Source: Janthinobacterium sp. (GTDB taxonomy: Bacteria > Pseudomonadota > Gammaproteobacteria > Burkholderiales > Burkholderiaceae_D). From it: DNA of 64,000 bases. How positions within the stretch are numbered: position 1 is the first letter of the stretch; every line of letters begins with the position of its first letter. Of this stretch, positions 41,853 to 49,909 are shown one piece after another. The DNA lies in assembly GCA_003133225.1 (NCBI GenBank), contig PKWL01000119.1:1-64000 (forward strand), read 5' to 3'. Under the pieces are notes generated by a model. That model saw only the letters and a list, made by a program, of their open reading frames with translations, had not been told where the DNA came from and made no database searches. The position numbers and the translations under genes were made by a program.

Positions 41853-42239
41853 TTAATAAAAACGGTTAAACAGCACCACCGCCCACGCCGCCAGAGCAAG
41901 GCCGCAGGCCAAGAACACGGCGGCACTGCCAAAGTCCTTGGCGTTTTTTGACAAGGGGTGGCGCTCCGGCGAAATGCGATCGACCATGGCCTCGATGGCG
42001 GAATTGATGAGTTCGACGATCAGGACCAGCATCAGGACGCCGATCAGGACCAGCTTTTCGAAGGCCGAGATGCGTAACGCTACGGCGATCACGCTACCGA
42101 GCACGCACAATACGAGCTCCTGGCGGAACGCGTGCTCATTCTGCCAGGCCGCCTTGAAGCCTGCCATGGAAAAAAAGAAGGCCGAAAAAATGCGTTTAAG
42201 CCCGCTTTTGCTCTTAAATTGGCTGACAGGTTGTTTCAT
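41853..42239 (-). CDS. dgkA: Diacylglycerol kinase
   Basis: Small integral membrane kinase of 128 residues with three hydrophobic helices, converting diacylglycerol to phosphatidic acid. The signature ELINSAIEAMVDR near 75-87 holds catalytic and magnesium-binding Glu and Asn residues. The start is MKQPVSQFKSKSGLKRIF at 42239: the longer frame is unlike family members. It is convergent with pyrD over 247 bp in which I see no gene. Confidence 0.94.
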   Translation of the reverse strand: MKQPVSQFKSKSGLKRIFSAFFFSMAGFKAAWQNEHAFRQELVLCVLGSVIAVALRISAFEKLVLIGVLMLVLIVELINSAIEAMVDRISPERHPLSKNAKDFGSAAVFLACGLALAAWAVVLFNRFY

Positions 42240-42390
42240 ATCGATAATTGGGTGGTTGGATCGGTGCGTCATTATGCCCGGCAGTGGCGAAATGGTCACA
42301 TAAATTCACATCCGGCAAGTCTGCAATTCCCTATGCTCCCACAATGTGGTATAACGACAGGATCGGATACTGCACCGCACCAACCATATT

Positions 42391-43170
42391 ATGAAAATTG
42401 AACCTGCCACACCACCCAAGACGACGATCCAAGTGATCGAGCGCATGGTCGCCTTATTGGATGCTCTGGCCGAATACCCGGATCCCGTCAGCTTGAAGGA
42501 ATTATCTAAAGTATCCGGCCTGCACCCATCGACCGCGCATAGAATCTTGAACGACATGGTGCTAACCCGCTTTGTCGACCGCGTCGAGCCGGGCACTTAC
42601 CGGCTTGGAATGCGTCTGCTGGAGCTGGGCAACGTGGTCAAGAGCCGCTTGAGCGTGCGCGAAGCGGCGCTTGACTGCATGCGAACGCTACACAAAAAAA
42701 CCCAGCAAACCATCAATTTGTCGGTGCGCCAGGGAGACGAGATCGTGTATATCGACCGTGCATTCTCGGAACGCTCCGGCATGCAGGTGGTGCGCGCCAT
42801 CGGCGGGCGCGCCCCGCTGCACCTGACGTCGACGGGCAAATTGTTCCTGTCCGTCGACGAGCCGAAAATGGTGCGCGCCTACGCCACCCGCACCGGCTTG
42901 ACCGGGCACAACAAAAATTCGATCACGGACTTGGCCAAACTCGAGCGTGAGCTCAGCTTAGTGCGGGCGCGCGGTTATGCGCGCGACAACGAGGAACTAG
43001 AACTCGGCGTGCGCTGCATGGCGGCGGCGATCCGGGATGATGCCGGCAAGCTGATCGCAGGATTGTCGATTTCGGCGCCCGCCGACCGCCTGCAGGAGCA
43101 GTGGCTCGATGAGTTGATCGTTACCGCCAACCAAATCTCCGCTACCCTAGGCTACATGGCGGAAGATTGA
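42391..43170 (+). CDS. IclR family transcriptional regulator
   Basis: 259-residue regulator. A winged helix-turn-helix occupies about residues 10-70 (LKELSKVSGLHPSTAHRILNDMV), followed by the IclR effector-binding domain with RAIGGRAPLHLTSTGKLFL near 131 and a C-terminal GLSISAPADRL. IclR proteins usually bind a small aromatic or organic-acid effector and control catabolic operons nearby. No obvious target operon is adjacent, so its regulon is unknown. A candidate -10 (TATAAC at 42350-42355) precedes the gene. Confidence 0.9.
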   Translation: MKIEPATPPKTTIQVIERMVALLDALAEYPDPVSLKELSKVSGLHPSTAHRILNDMVLTRFVDRVEPGTYRLGMRLLELGNVVKSRLSVREAALDCMRTLHKKTQQTINLSVRQGDEIVYIDRAFSERSGMQVVRAIGGRAPLHLTSTGKLFLSVDEPKMVRAYATRTGLTGHNKNSITDLAKLERELSLVRARGYARDNEELELGVRCMAAAIRDDAGKLIAGLSISAPADRLQEQWLDELIVTANQISATLGYMAED

Positions 43171-43263
43171 GCTCGGCGCACGGATAATGCGGCCTGGGCG
43201 CTTCGCCCCTGACACGCGTTTAGCCCTCCGAGCGCATGGCGCCGCCAGCAGCGGCAACGGCAG

Positions 43264-44352
43264 CTAGCCCCCCGCCACGGGCACCGGCGGCGACAGAGGG
43301 GCCGGCTTCAAGGCCTCCAGCCATTTGCGCATGCGGCCGGCGTCGGCGGTGCGCGACTGCTTGCCTTTGGAGTCAAGGAACACCATGATCACGGCGCGCC
43401 CTTCGATCCTGGCCTGCATGACCAGGCAGCGCCCCGCTTCATTGATAAAGCCCGTCTTCTGCAAGCCGATATCCCAGCCGGGGTTGGCGACAAGATGATT
43501 CGTGTTGCCATACTGTATAGGGCGCCCGCCGGGCTCGACAATGTATTTGGGATCCGTCGAGTACTGGCGCAGGATCGGCTCCTGATAGGCCACCATGACC
43601 AGCTTGGCCAGATCGCGGGCGCTGGCCACATTCAGACTCGACAAACCATTGGCATCGACATAACGGGTGTCCGTCATGCCCAGCGCTCGCGCCTTGGCAT
43701 TCATGGCCGCCACAAAGGCCGTCAAGCCGCCCGGATAATTGCGGCCCAGCGCTGCGGCAGCACGGTTTTCCGAACTCATCAAGGCAATGTGCAGCATGTT
43801 GGCGCGGCTCAGTTGCGCACCCACTTTCAAGCGCGAAGTGCTAAATTTTTTGTGATCGACATCGTCGTCGGTCACCGTTAACACCTCGTCCATGTCCTGA
43901 TGGGCTTGCACCACGACGAGGCCCGTCATCAATTTCGTGATGGAGGCGATCGGCAAGGCGACATTGGCATTTTTTTCAAACAGCACTTCGGAATTGGACT
44001 GATCGAGAACGAAGGCGACGCTCGATTTCAAGTCGAGCGGGTCGCGCGTGAGGTTCAGACCGGCCAGGTCGCCCATGGACTGCACCCCGGGCGCAGGGGC
44101 GACATGCAGCACATGCTGATACACCACCTTGCGCCTGCCATGCAACAGGACCACTCTTCTCGCCAGGCGTTGGTGCGCATGAGGCGCGCTCACATGGCCC
44201 ACAGCATGGGGCGCGTGGTGGCGCAGGACGATCCTGATCTTCCCATGTTTTTTCGCGCTAGTGACGGCGCTGCCGTCTTCTTGCGCATTGACGGAAGCGG
44301 GAACCCAAACCAACAGCAACGAAAACAGTGCGCCTAACGCAAATTTAAACAT
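43264..44352 (-). CDS. pbpG: D-alanyl-D-alanine endopeptidase (PBP7-type, S11 family)
   Basis: Periplasmic penicillin-binding protein of 362 residues that cleaves peptidoglycan cross-links. The signal peptide spans about 1-23 (MFKFALGALFSLLLVWVPASVNA). The catalytic motifs are SxxK at S137-K140 (SITK), SxN in SSENRAA near 195 and KTG in QKTGFINEAGRC near 298. Between signal peptide and catalytic domain lies a His/Arg-rich stretch (about 35-90) with HHAPHAVGHVSAPHAHQ, which I do not know from the family. The start at 44352 has AAGGATG upstream. Confidence 0.92.
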   Translation of the reverse strand: MFKFALGALFSLLLVWVPASVNAQEDGSAVTSAKKHGKIRIVLRHHAPHAVGHVSAPHAHQRLARRVVLLHGRRKVVYQHVLHVAPAPGVQSMGDLAGLNLTRDPLDLKSSVAFVLDQSNSEVLFEKNANVALPIASITKLMTGLVVVQAHQDMDEVLTVTDDDVDHKKFSTSRLKVGAQLSRANMLHIALMSSENRAAAALGRNYPGGLTAFVAAMNAKARALGMTDTRYVDANGLSSLNVASARDLAKLVMVAYQEPILRQYSTDPKYIVEPGGRPIQYGNTNHLVANPGWDIGLQKTGFINEAGRCLVMQARIEGRAVIMVFLDSKGKQSRTADAGRMRKWLEALKPAPLSPPVPVAGG

Positions 44353-44712
44353 CCGATCATCCTTCTGAGCGAACAGGCTCCGTCGCAGTGTAGCAAAATG
44401 AAGACCAACCGCAAGCGCATTTTTACCCTTCAAGGACTTGTCTTGAGTGAGCGCAAAGCGCCGGTAAAAACAATACGGCTGAAAACGCTAGTTTGATCCC
44501 GTCAGCCAAATTCGAGCCGCGTCTCGCGGGCCGTGACCAAGCCCACCCGCGCAGCGTTATTTGGCGGGCGCAGCGCGGCACTCCCGCCGCGCAATCGGGC
44601 GCGGCGAACATCGACGGGCTGAGGCGTAGTTTAACATGTCATCCGATTTTCCCGGCTCCGGCGCCGGCGCGGCGCCGGAGCCTTGGCTGGGAAGGAATTT
44701 GATCAACGCCTT

Positions 44713-44785
44713 TTGTTGCGCCGCACAAAAAATCCCTTGACTTAATTTCGGAAGGCTTTAGAATGAACTTTGTTGCGTTGCACAA
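44713..44785 (+). promoter_or_regulatory. Two operator-like repeats bracketing the phasin promoter
   Basis: TTGTTGCGCCGCACAA (44713-44728) and TTGTTGCGTTGCACAA (44770-44785) differ only at two central bases and lie just upstream of the -35 and just after the -10. Each is an imperfect palindrome of the TGCG/GCA type expected for PhaR, the repressor that responds to polyhydroxyalkanoate granules. PhaR binding is inferred. Confidence 0.55.
44737..44764 (+). promoter_or_regulatory. Promoter of the phasin gene
   Basis: TTGACT (44737-44742) and TAGAAT (44759-44764) with a 16-bp spacer. The predicted transcript would have a leader of about 114 nt before the phasin ATG. Confidence 0.6.
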
Positions 44786-44884
44786 TATCCCATTCAGCTT
44801 GAGACGATGATCCGCTGTTTTGTAAAACAAGGGTCGACAAGCTGCGTTCATCAACGATGATTAGTTTAATTTCTGGAGAACTAT

Positions 44885-45448
44885 ATGTTTAGCACAATTC
44901 CTGAGCAATTTTCGTCCGCTACCAAAGCCAATATCGAAGCCCAATTCGCGATTTTTTCAGCCCTGACTGGCAAAGCATTTGCGGGCGTCGAAAAATTGGT
45001 TGACTTGAACGTGAGCGCCGCCAAGGCATCGCTGGAAGAGTCCACCGCCACCGCCAAACAATTATTGTCGGCCAAAGATGCGCAAGAATTTTTCTCGCTG
45101 ACGGCAGCCCAAGCGCAGCCAGCGGCCGAGAAACTCGTTGCTTACAGCCGTCAAGTAGCTGCCATCGCTTCGGGCACGCAAGCTGAATTTAGCAAAGCGG
45201 CTGAAGCGCAAATCGCCGAGACCAACAAAAAGGTTCTTTCCCTGGTTGAAGAAGTGAGCAAAAACGCCCCGGCCGGTTCGGAAAACGCCGTTGCCATGTT
45301 CAAGTCGGCCATTGGCAATGCCAACGCCGGTTACGAGCAGTTCACTAAGACCACCAAGCAAGCGGTCGAAGCAATTGAAACCAACTTAGCGTCGGCAGTA
45401 AGCCAATTTTCCCAGGCGGCCGAAAAATCGGTGCCACGCGCCAAGTAA
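44885..45448 (+). CDS. phaP: Phasin family protein (PHA granule-associated)
   Basis: Granule-coat protein of 187 residues that covers polyhydroxyalkanoate inclusions and limits their size. The sequence is almost entirely amphipathic helix, Ala-, Lys- and Glu-rich, with no membrane segment and the phasin opening [24 protein letters not shown] lies a few bases before the ATG. It stands alone with its own promoter and terminator. No PHA synthase is in the window. Confidence 0.93.
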   Translation: MFSTIPEQFSSATKANIEAQFAIFSALTGKAFAGVEKLVDLNVSAAKASLEESTATAKQLLSAKDAQEFFSLTAAQAQPAAEKLVAYSRQVAAIASGTQAEFSKAAEAQIAETNKKVLSLVEEVSKNAPAGSENAVAMFKSAIGNANAGYEQFTKTTKQAVEAIETNLASAVSQFSQAAEKSVPRAK

Positions 45449-45485
45449 TTTCCACCGCGGCAGCCGGCTCTGACGGCGTCATGAA

Positions 45486-45513
45486 TGCCTCGGCTGCGCC
45501 GGGGCATTTTTTT
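45486..45513 (+). terminator. Rho-independent terminator of the phasin gene
   Basis: TGCCTCGGC / GCCGGGGCA stem (one G-U pair) with a TGC loop and seven Ts, 38 bp after the stop. Confidence 0.85.
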
Positions 45514-45542
45514 GCTCCGACGCTGCTGTGGCCGCGCGCGGG

Positions 45543-45572
45543 AAAATTGCCCGCGCTGGCGGCCAGCGCGGG
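45543..45572 (-). terminator. Rho-independent terminator of the livHMGF genes
   Basis: Perfect 10-bp stem CCCGCGCTGG / CCAGCGCGGG (loop of three, 45550-45572), followed on the minus strand by C-AATTTT. It lies 20 bp after the livF stop. Confidence 0.7.
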
Positions 45573-45591
45573 GAGGCCTGCGGCGTCCCCC

Positions 45592-46314
45592 CTATTCGCC
45601 CAGGTAGGCGGCCTTCACGCGCGGATCGTCCAGCATGTCTTTCGCATTGCCGCTCATGGTGACCAGCCCGGAATCCATCACGTACCCGCGGTGGGCCGCC
45701 TGCAGCGCCAGTTTCGCGTTCTGCTCGACTAGCAAGATCGTGATGCCTTCGGCGGACACGGAGCGGATCACTTCAAAAATCTTGTCCACCATGATAGGCG
45801 ACAGGCCCATCGAGGGTTCATCGAGCAGCAACAACTTCGGGTGGCTCATGAGGGCGCGCGCCATGGCCAGCATTTGCTGCTCGCCGCCCGACAAGGTGCC
45901 CGCCATTTGCGCCGAGCGCTCCTTCAAGCGCGGAAAAACGTCGAACCATTTGCCGATGTCGGCTTCAATGCCGGCCACGTCGTCGCGCGTATACGCGCCC
46001 ATCATCAGGTTTTCCCGAATCGACATGCGCGTGAAGACGCCGCGCCCCTCCGGTACCATGGCCAGCTTTTTTTCGACCAAGTGGTACGACTGCGTGCCCT
46101 TTAGCGACTGGCCGAGGTAAGCGACGATGCCTTCGACCTTACAGTCCGGCAAGGTGCCCGTGATGGCCTTCAAGGTCGTGGTCTTGCCGGCGCCATTGGC
46201 GCCGATCAGCGCGATCAACTCGCCTCTGTTGACTTCGAGATCAATCCCTTTGACAGCCTTGATGCCGCCGTATGACACTTTCAGTCCCGATACTTTTAAA
46301 ACGTTCTCGCTCAT
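45592..46314 (-). CDS. livF: Branched-chain amino-acid ABC transporter ATPase LivF
   Basis: Cytoplasmic ATPase of 240 residues. Walker A is GANGAGKTT near 38, the ABC signature LSGGEQQMLAMARAL near 140, and Walker B LLLLDEPSMGLSP. It pairs with LivG to power import of Leu, Ile, Val or related amino acids through LivH/LivM. Its start codon shares a base with the livG stop (TGATG). Confidence 0.95.
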   Translation of the reverse strand: MSENVLKVSGLKVSYGGIKAVKGIDLEVNRGELIALIGANGAGKTTTLKAITGTLPDCKVEGIVAYLGQSLKGTQSYHLVEKKLAMVPEGRGVFTRMSIRENLMMGAYTRDDVAGIEADIGKWFDVFPRLKERSAQMAGTLSGGEQQMLAMARALMSHPKLLLLDEPSMGLSPIMVDKIFEVIRSVSAEGITILLVEQNAKLALQAAHRGYVMDSGLVTMSGNAKDMLDDPRVKAAYLGE

Positions 46315-47084
46315 CAGTGCGATCCTCCCAGGTAGGCGTCGATCACCGCCTGATTTTTTTGTATGTCAGCTGGCAAGCCTTCCGCGATCGACTTGCCGTA
46401 TTCGAGCACCGTCATGCGATCACACAAGCCCATCACCAATTTCACGTCATGTTCGATCAACAGCACGGTCTTGCCTTCGGCCTTGATCTTAACTAGCAAT
46501 TCGCGCAAGGCCAGTTTCTCAGTCGCGTTCATGCCGGCGGCGGGCTCGTCAAGTGCCAACAATTGCGGATCAGTCGCGAGCGCGCGCGCAATTTCCAGGC
46601 GGCGCTGGTCGCCGTAAGATAGAAAGCGCGCAGTGCGGTTGGCAAAGCGGGCGATGCCGACAAAGTCGAGCAACTCCATCGAGCGGCTCCGGATCGAAGC
46701 CTCTTCCAGGCGCGCCGCCTTGTGCCGGAAGACGGCGCCGAACACGCCCTGGTGCGTGCGCACGTGGCGCCCCACCATCACGTTTTCCAGCGCCGTCATC
46801 TCGCCGAACAGGCGGATGTTCTGAAAGGTGCGGGCGATACCGGCCTTGGCTACCGCGTGCGGCGCCGACGGCGAATAGGGCTTGCCGGCCAGCTCGAAAG
46901 TACCCGAGTCCGGCTGGTAGAGGCCCGTGATGACGTTGAAAAATGTCGTCTTGCCGGCCCCGTTCGGTCCAATTAAGCCGTAGATCTGGCCCAAGGTGAT
47001 TTTGACACCGACGTTCGTTAGCGCCTGCAAACCGCCGAAACGCTTGTTGACGCCGGCGATGTTAAGAATAATTTGTTCGCTCAT
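46314..47084 (-). CDS. livG: Branched-chain amino-acid ABC transporter ATPase LivG
   Basis: ATPase of 256 residues. Walker A GPNGAGKTT is near 38, with signature LSYGDQRRLEIARAL near 158 and Walker B LLALDEPAAGMN. The C-terminal extension found in LivG (VLLIEHDVKLVMGLCDRMTVL) is present. The true start is MSEQIILNIAG at 47084. An open frame runs far upstream through livM but is only a shadow of that gene. Confidence 0.95.
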   Translation of the reverse strand: MSEQIILNIAGVNKRFGGLQALTNVGVKITLGQIYGLIGPNGAGKTTFFNVITGLYQPDSGTFELAGKPYSPSAPHAVAKAGIARTFQNIRLFGEMTALENVMVGRHVRTHQGVFGAVFRHKAARLEEASIRSRSMELLDFVGIARFANRTARFLSYGDQRRLEIARALATDPQLLALDEPAAGMNATEKLALRELLVKIKAEGKTVLLIEHDVKLVMGLCDRMTVLEYGKSIAEGLPADIQKNQAVIDAYLGGSH

Positions 47085-47095
47085 CTGGTTTTTTC

Positions 47096-48316
47096 CTAGG
47101 CAACGATTACGCCAGAAGCGGGTTCCGGCTTGTCTAAGTCGGCGTCGGGGCGGTCTTCGCTCTTTGGCGCTGGCCAAAGGCCCGATGGACGGTTGAGCAT
47201 GATCAAAACCATGGCCAGACCGTACAATAATTGCCGCAACACTTCCGCTTCGATGATGACACGGCCAAATAGGGCGTTTTGCGCCGGTTCGACCACGTGC
47301 CGCAGCACTTCTGGCAAGGCCGCCAAGATCATGCCGCCGACGATCACGCCCGGGATGTGGCCGATGCCGCCCAACACCACCATCGCTAGGACGGCGATCG
47401 ACTCGGTCAAGGAGAACGATTCGGGCGAGACAAAACCCTGGAACGAGGCGAACATGGCGCCGGCCACGCCGCCGAACGAGGCGCCCATGGAAAACGCCAG
47501 CAGCTTGATATTGCGCGTGTTGATACCCATGGCCTTGGCCGCGATTTCGTCTTCGCGAATCGCGACCCAGGCCCGGCCCAGGCGCGAATGCTGCAAGCGG
47601 GTGGTCACGAAAATAATCGCCACGCACAGGAGCAGGAACAGGAAATAATACGCATTCACCGACGGCATCGACAGCCCGCCCACCACCACGGTCGCCCGCG
47701 AGCCCGCCTCGCCGCCCAAGGAAACGCCAAAAACGCGGATCGGATCGATCAAGTTGATGCCTTGCGGGCCGTTGGTGAAGTTGATCGGCGCGTTCAAGTT
47801 GTTCATGAAAATACGGATGATCTCGCCAAAGCCCAGGGTCACGATGGCGAGGTAATCGCCGCGCAGCTTTAAGGTTGGCGCACCCAAGATGGCGCCGAAC
47901 AGGCCGGCCAAGCCTCCGGCCAGCGGCACGATCAGCCATACCGACAGGTGAATGCCGTTGGTGCGGATGCCTTGGCCCAGCACGCTAACGAGAAATTCGC
48001 CCAAGGCCGGGTACTGGCTGATGATCGATTCGAGCAAGGTGGCAAATTGGGGCGAGGCCAAGAGACCCGTCATGTAAGCGCCGACGGCGTAAAACGCAAT
48101 GTAACCTAAGTCGAGCAAACCGGCGAAGCCGACCACGATGTTCAAACCGAGCGCGAGGATGATATACAAGAGCGCCATATCGATGATGCGGACCCAGGAG
48201 TTACCGTAGTGGGCGGCGACAAAGGGGAAAATGAGCAAGCCAACAAGGATGAAGGCCATGCTGCCATACGCCTTGCGCGGCGTATTTTTGACGTCGAAAT
48301 CGAATAAATGTGCCAT
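47096..48316 (-). CDS. livM: Branched-chain amino-acid ABC transporter permease LivM
   Basis: Inner-membrane permease of 406 residues with about ten hydrophobic helices. The family block VVGFAGLLDLGYIAFYAVGAYMTGLL is near 62-87, and the cytosolic ATPase-contact loop GRAWVAIREDEIAAKAMGIN is near 251. The stop lies 11 bp before livG. Confidence 0.94.
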   Translation of the reverse strand: MAHLFDFDVKNTPRKAYGSMAFILVGLLIFPFVAAHYGNSWVRIIDMALLYIILALGLNIVVGFAGLLDLGYIAFYAVGAYMTGLLASPQFATLLESIISQYPALGEFLVSVLGQGIRTNGIHLSVWLIVPLAGGLAGLFGAILGAPTLKLRGDYLAIVTLGFGEIIRIFMNNLNAPINFTNGPQGINLIDPIRVFGVSLGGEAGSRATVVVGGLSMPSVNAYYFLFLLLCVAIIFVTTRLQHSRLGRAWVAIREDEIAAKAMGINTRNIKLLAFSMGASFGGVAGAMFASFQGFVSPESFSLTESIAVLAMVVLGGIGHIPGVIVGGMILAALPEVLRHVVEPAQNALFGRVIIEAEVLRQLLYGLAMVLIMLNRPSGLWPAPKSEDRPDADLDKPEPASGVIVA

Positions 48317-48336
48317 TGATTTTTCCTGTTCAGATC

Positions 48337-49266
48337 TTAAGCGCGGTCAGCGACTCGTTCACCCATGATGCCGGATGGGCGCACCGTCAGCACGATGATG
48401 AGAACGACAAAAGCGAAAATATCCTGGTAATTGCTGCCTAGGAAACCGCCGGTAAAGTCACCGATGTAACCGGCGCCCAAGCTTTCGATGATGCCGAGCA
48501 AAATGCCGCCGACCATCGCGCCGTAGATGTTACCGATACCGCCCAGTACCGCGGCCGAGAAGGCCTTGAGCCCGGGCGTGAAGCCCATCGCAAACTGGAT
48601 CGAGGAATAATTTGCGCCCCACATCACGCCGGCCACTGCGGCCAAGGCGGCGCCGATGACAAAGGTGGCGACGATCACCCGGTTCGAGTCAACCCCCATG
48701 AGGCCGGCCACGCGCGGGTTTTCCGCCGTGGCCCGCATGGCGCGGCCCATCTTGGTTTTTTCCACCAGCAGCACCAAGGCGAACATGGACAAGGCGGCTA
48801 AGACTAGCAAGAGCAGCTGGGTTTGCGAGATTACGGCGCCTCCCACCTTGATCGGCTCGGACGACAACAATTGCGGGAACGGCAGGGGACTGCGGCCCCA
48901 AATCATCATGGCAAAGGTCTGCAACAGAATCGACACGCCGATCGCCGTGATCAGGGGCGCCAGGCGGGGCGCATTACGCAGGCGGCGGTAGGCGACGCGT
49001 TCGATGATGACATTGACCACGATACAGACGGGAATCGCGCCCGCGATAGCGATGGCGAGCTTGACGTAACCTGGCAAGTCGGGCGCGACCGAGTTAACCA
49101 TTTTCAAAATGGTCAACCCTGCCATCGCGCCGATCATCAGCACGTCGCCATGGGCGAAGTTAATCAGGTTCAATACGCCATACACCATCGTATAGCCGAG
49201 CGCGACCAGAGCATACATGCTGCCCAGCACCAGGCCATTGATGACTTGCTGGATAAATGTATCCAT
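48337..49266 (-). CDS. livH: Branched-chain amino-acid ABC transporter permease LivH
   Basis: Inner-membrane permease of 309 residues. The N terminus VINGLVLGSMYALVALGYTMVYG and the loop MRATAENPRVAGLMGVDSNRV near 177 are standard for LivH. It is the first gene of the livHMGF run on the minus strand, 20 bp upstream of livM. The region before it is 640 bp long and follows a porin gene with terminator hairpins, so it probably has its own promoter. Confidence 0.94.
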   Translation of the reverse strand: MDTFIQQVINGLVLGSMYALVALGYTMVYGVLNLINFAHGDVLMIGAMAGLTILKMVNSVAPDLPGYVKLAIAIAGAIPVCIVVNVIIERVAYRRLRNAPRLAPLITAIGVSILLQTFAMMIWGRSPLPFPQLLSSEPIKVGGAVISQTQLLLLVLAALSMFALVLLVEKTKMGRAMRATAENPRVAGLMGVDSNRVIVATFVIGAALAAVAGVMWGANYSSIQFAMGFTPGLKAFSAAVLGGIGNIYGAMVGGILLGIIESLGAGYIGDFTGGFLGSNYQDIFAFVVLIIVLTVRPSGIMGERVADRA

Positions 49267-49802
49267 GGTTCCCCTATTCTGAAACGGTTGAAACGAACAA
49301 AATCGAAATTTTGGCGTGAGCGGCTGCGCTGAACCCGTGATAAAGCCCTGGGCGCTTCGCCCGAACTTTGGCGTTATCCGTATCCGGTGATAAAAAGAAG
49401 TTCAGGCCCGACCTTAATGCACGCCGTATTGGCGGCGCGCTGCATGTTGTGGAACGCTGTCTTGGGCCTATCGCGGGAGCCTCTACCATATTTAAGTACC
49501 TATTTGCTTGGCCATTGCCAATGACGGGCGCAGACTTTTACGAGATGAGAGACGAGCTTATCTGGAAGCGCACACCCAAACCAGGTCGAAACGAATACCG
49601 CCCGCAGCGAACCGGGACCAGCCCGGCCGGATCGAATCGCACCTTGATATCGACCCGCAAATTGACCTTAACACAGCAACGGCGGCGCCAATGGAGCGTC
49701 ATCTTACGCGAAGTCAATCAAATGGATAACAATATTTTCAAATAAACGAATGGGGATGAGCGCACCCTTCATTTTCAAGAGCGTGAATCGTCCCGTCTTT
49801 GC

Positions 49803-49833
49803 AAAAATCCCCCGGCAGCGCCGAGGGATTTTC
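49803..49833 (-). terminator. Hairpin downstream of the porin gene, second of two
   Basis: AAAATCCCTCGGC / GCCGGGGGATTTT with one mismatch and an AAAA/TTTT base, able to act as a terminator for the porin gene in either direction. Confidence 0.55.
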
Positions 49834-49861
49834 TTGGAAAGTTCCTTTTAGTATTTCCGTC

Positions 49862-49893
49862 AAAAGAGCGGCGCAACCGCCGCCGCTCTTTTG
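49862..49893 (-). terminator. Terminator of the porin gene
   Basis: AAAAGAGCGGCG / CGCCGCTCTTTT perfect 12-bp stem with a seven-base loop. On the minus strand it ends in CTCTTTTG, 17 bp after the porin stop. Confidence 0.75.
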
Positions 49894-49909
49894 CACTGCA
49901 CCGCTCAAA

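Larger units (their letters stand above)
44353..44884. promoter_or_regulatory. Divergent region upstream of pbpG and the phasin gene
   Basis: 532 bp without a convincing gene. It contains a perfect 12-bp inverted repeat with a GGCGC loop at 44654-44682 that is not followed by a U-tract, and the phasin promoter and repeats at 44713-44785. Confidence 0.6.
49267..49909. other. Spacer between the porin gene and livH
   Basis: 643 bp. The porin-proximal part holds two hairpins (49803-49833 and 49862-49893). The remainder should contain the livH promoter. A 125-residue plus-strand frame (49368-49745) is Arg- and Pro-rich and not convincing as a protein. Confidence 0.5.

Noticed and set aside
44423-44611. 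62-codon minus-strand frame upstream of pbpG
   Set aside because: Composition unlike protein and overlaps the likely promoter region.
47085-47939. An open frame in phase with livG extending far upstream
   Set aside because: It overlaps livM antiphase; protein similarity to LivG starts at MSEQIILN (47084).
49368-49745. 125-codon plus-strand frame between the porin and livH
   Set aside because: Arg/Pro-rich, no start site evidence and antisense to the livH promoter region.
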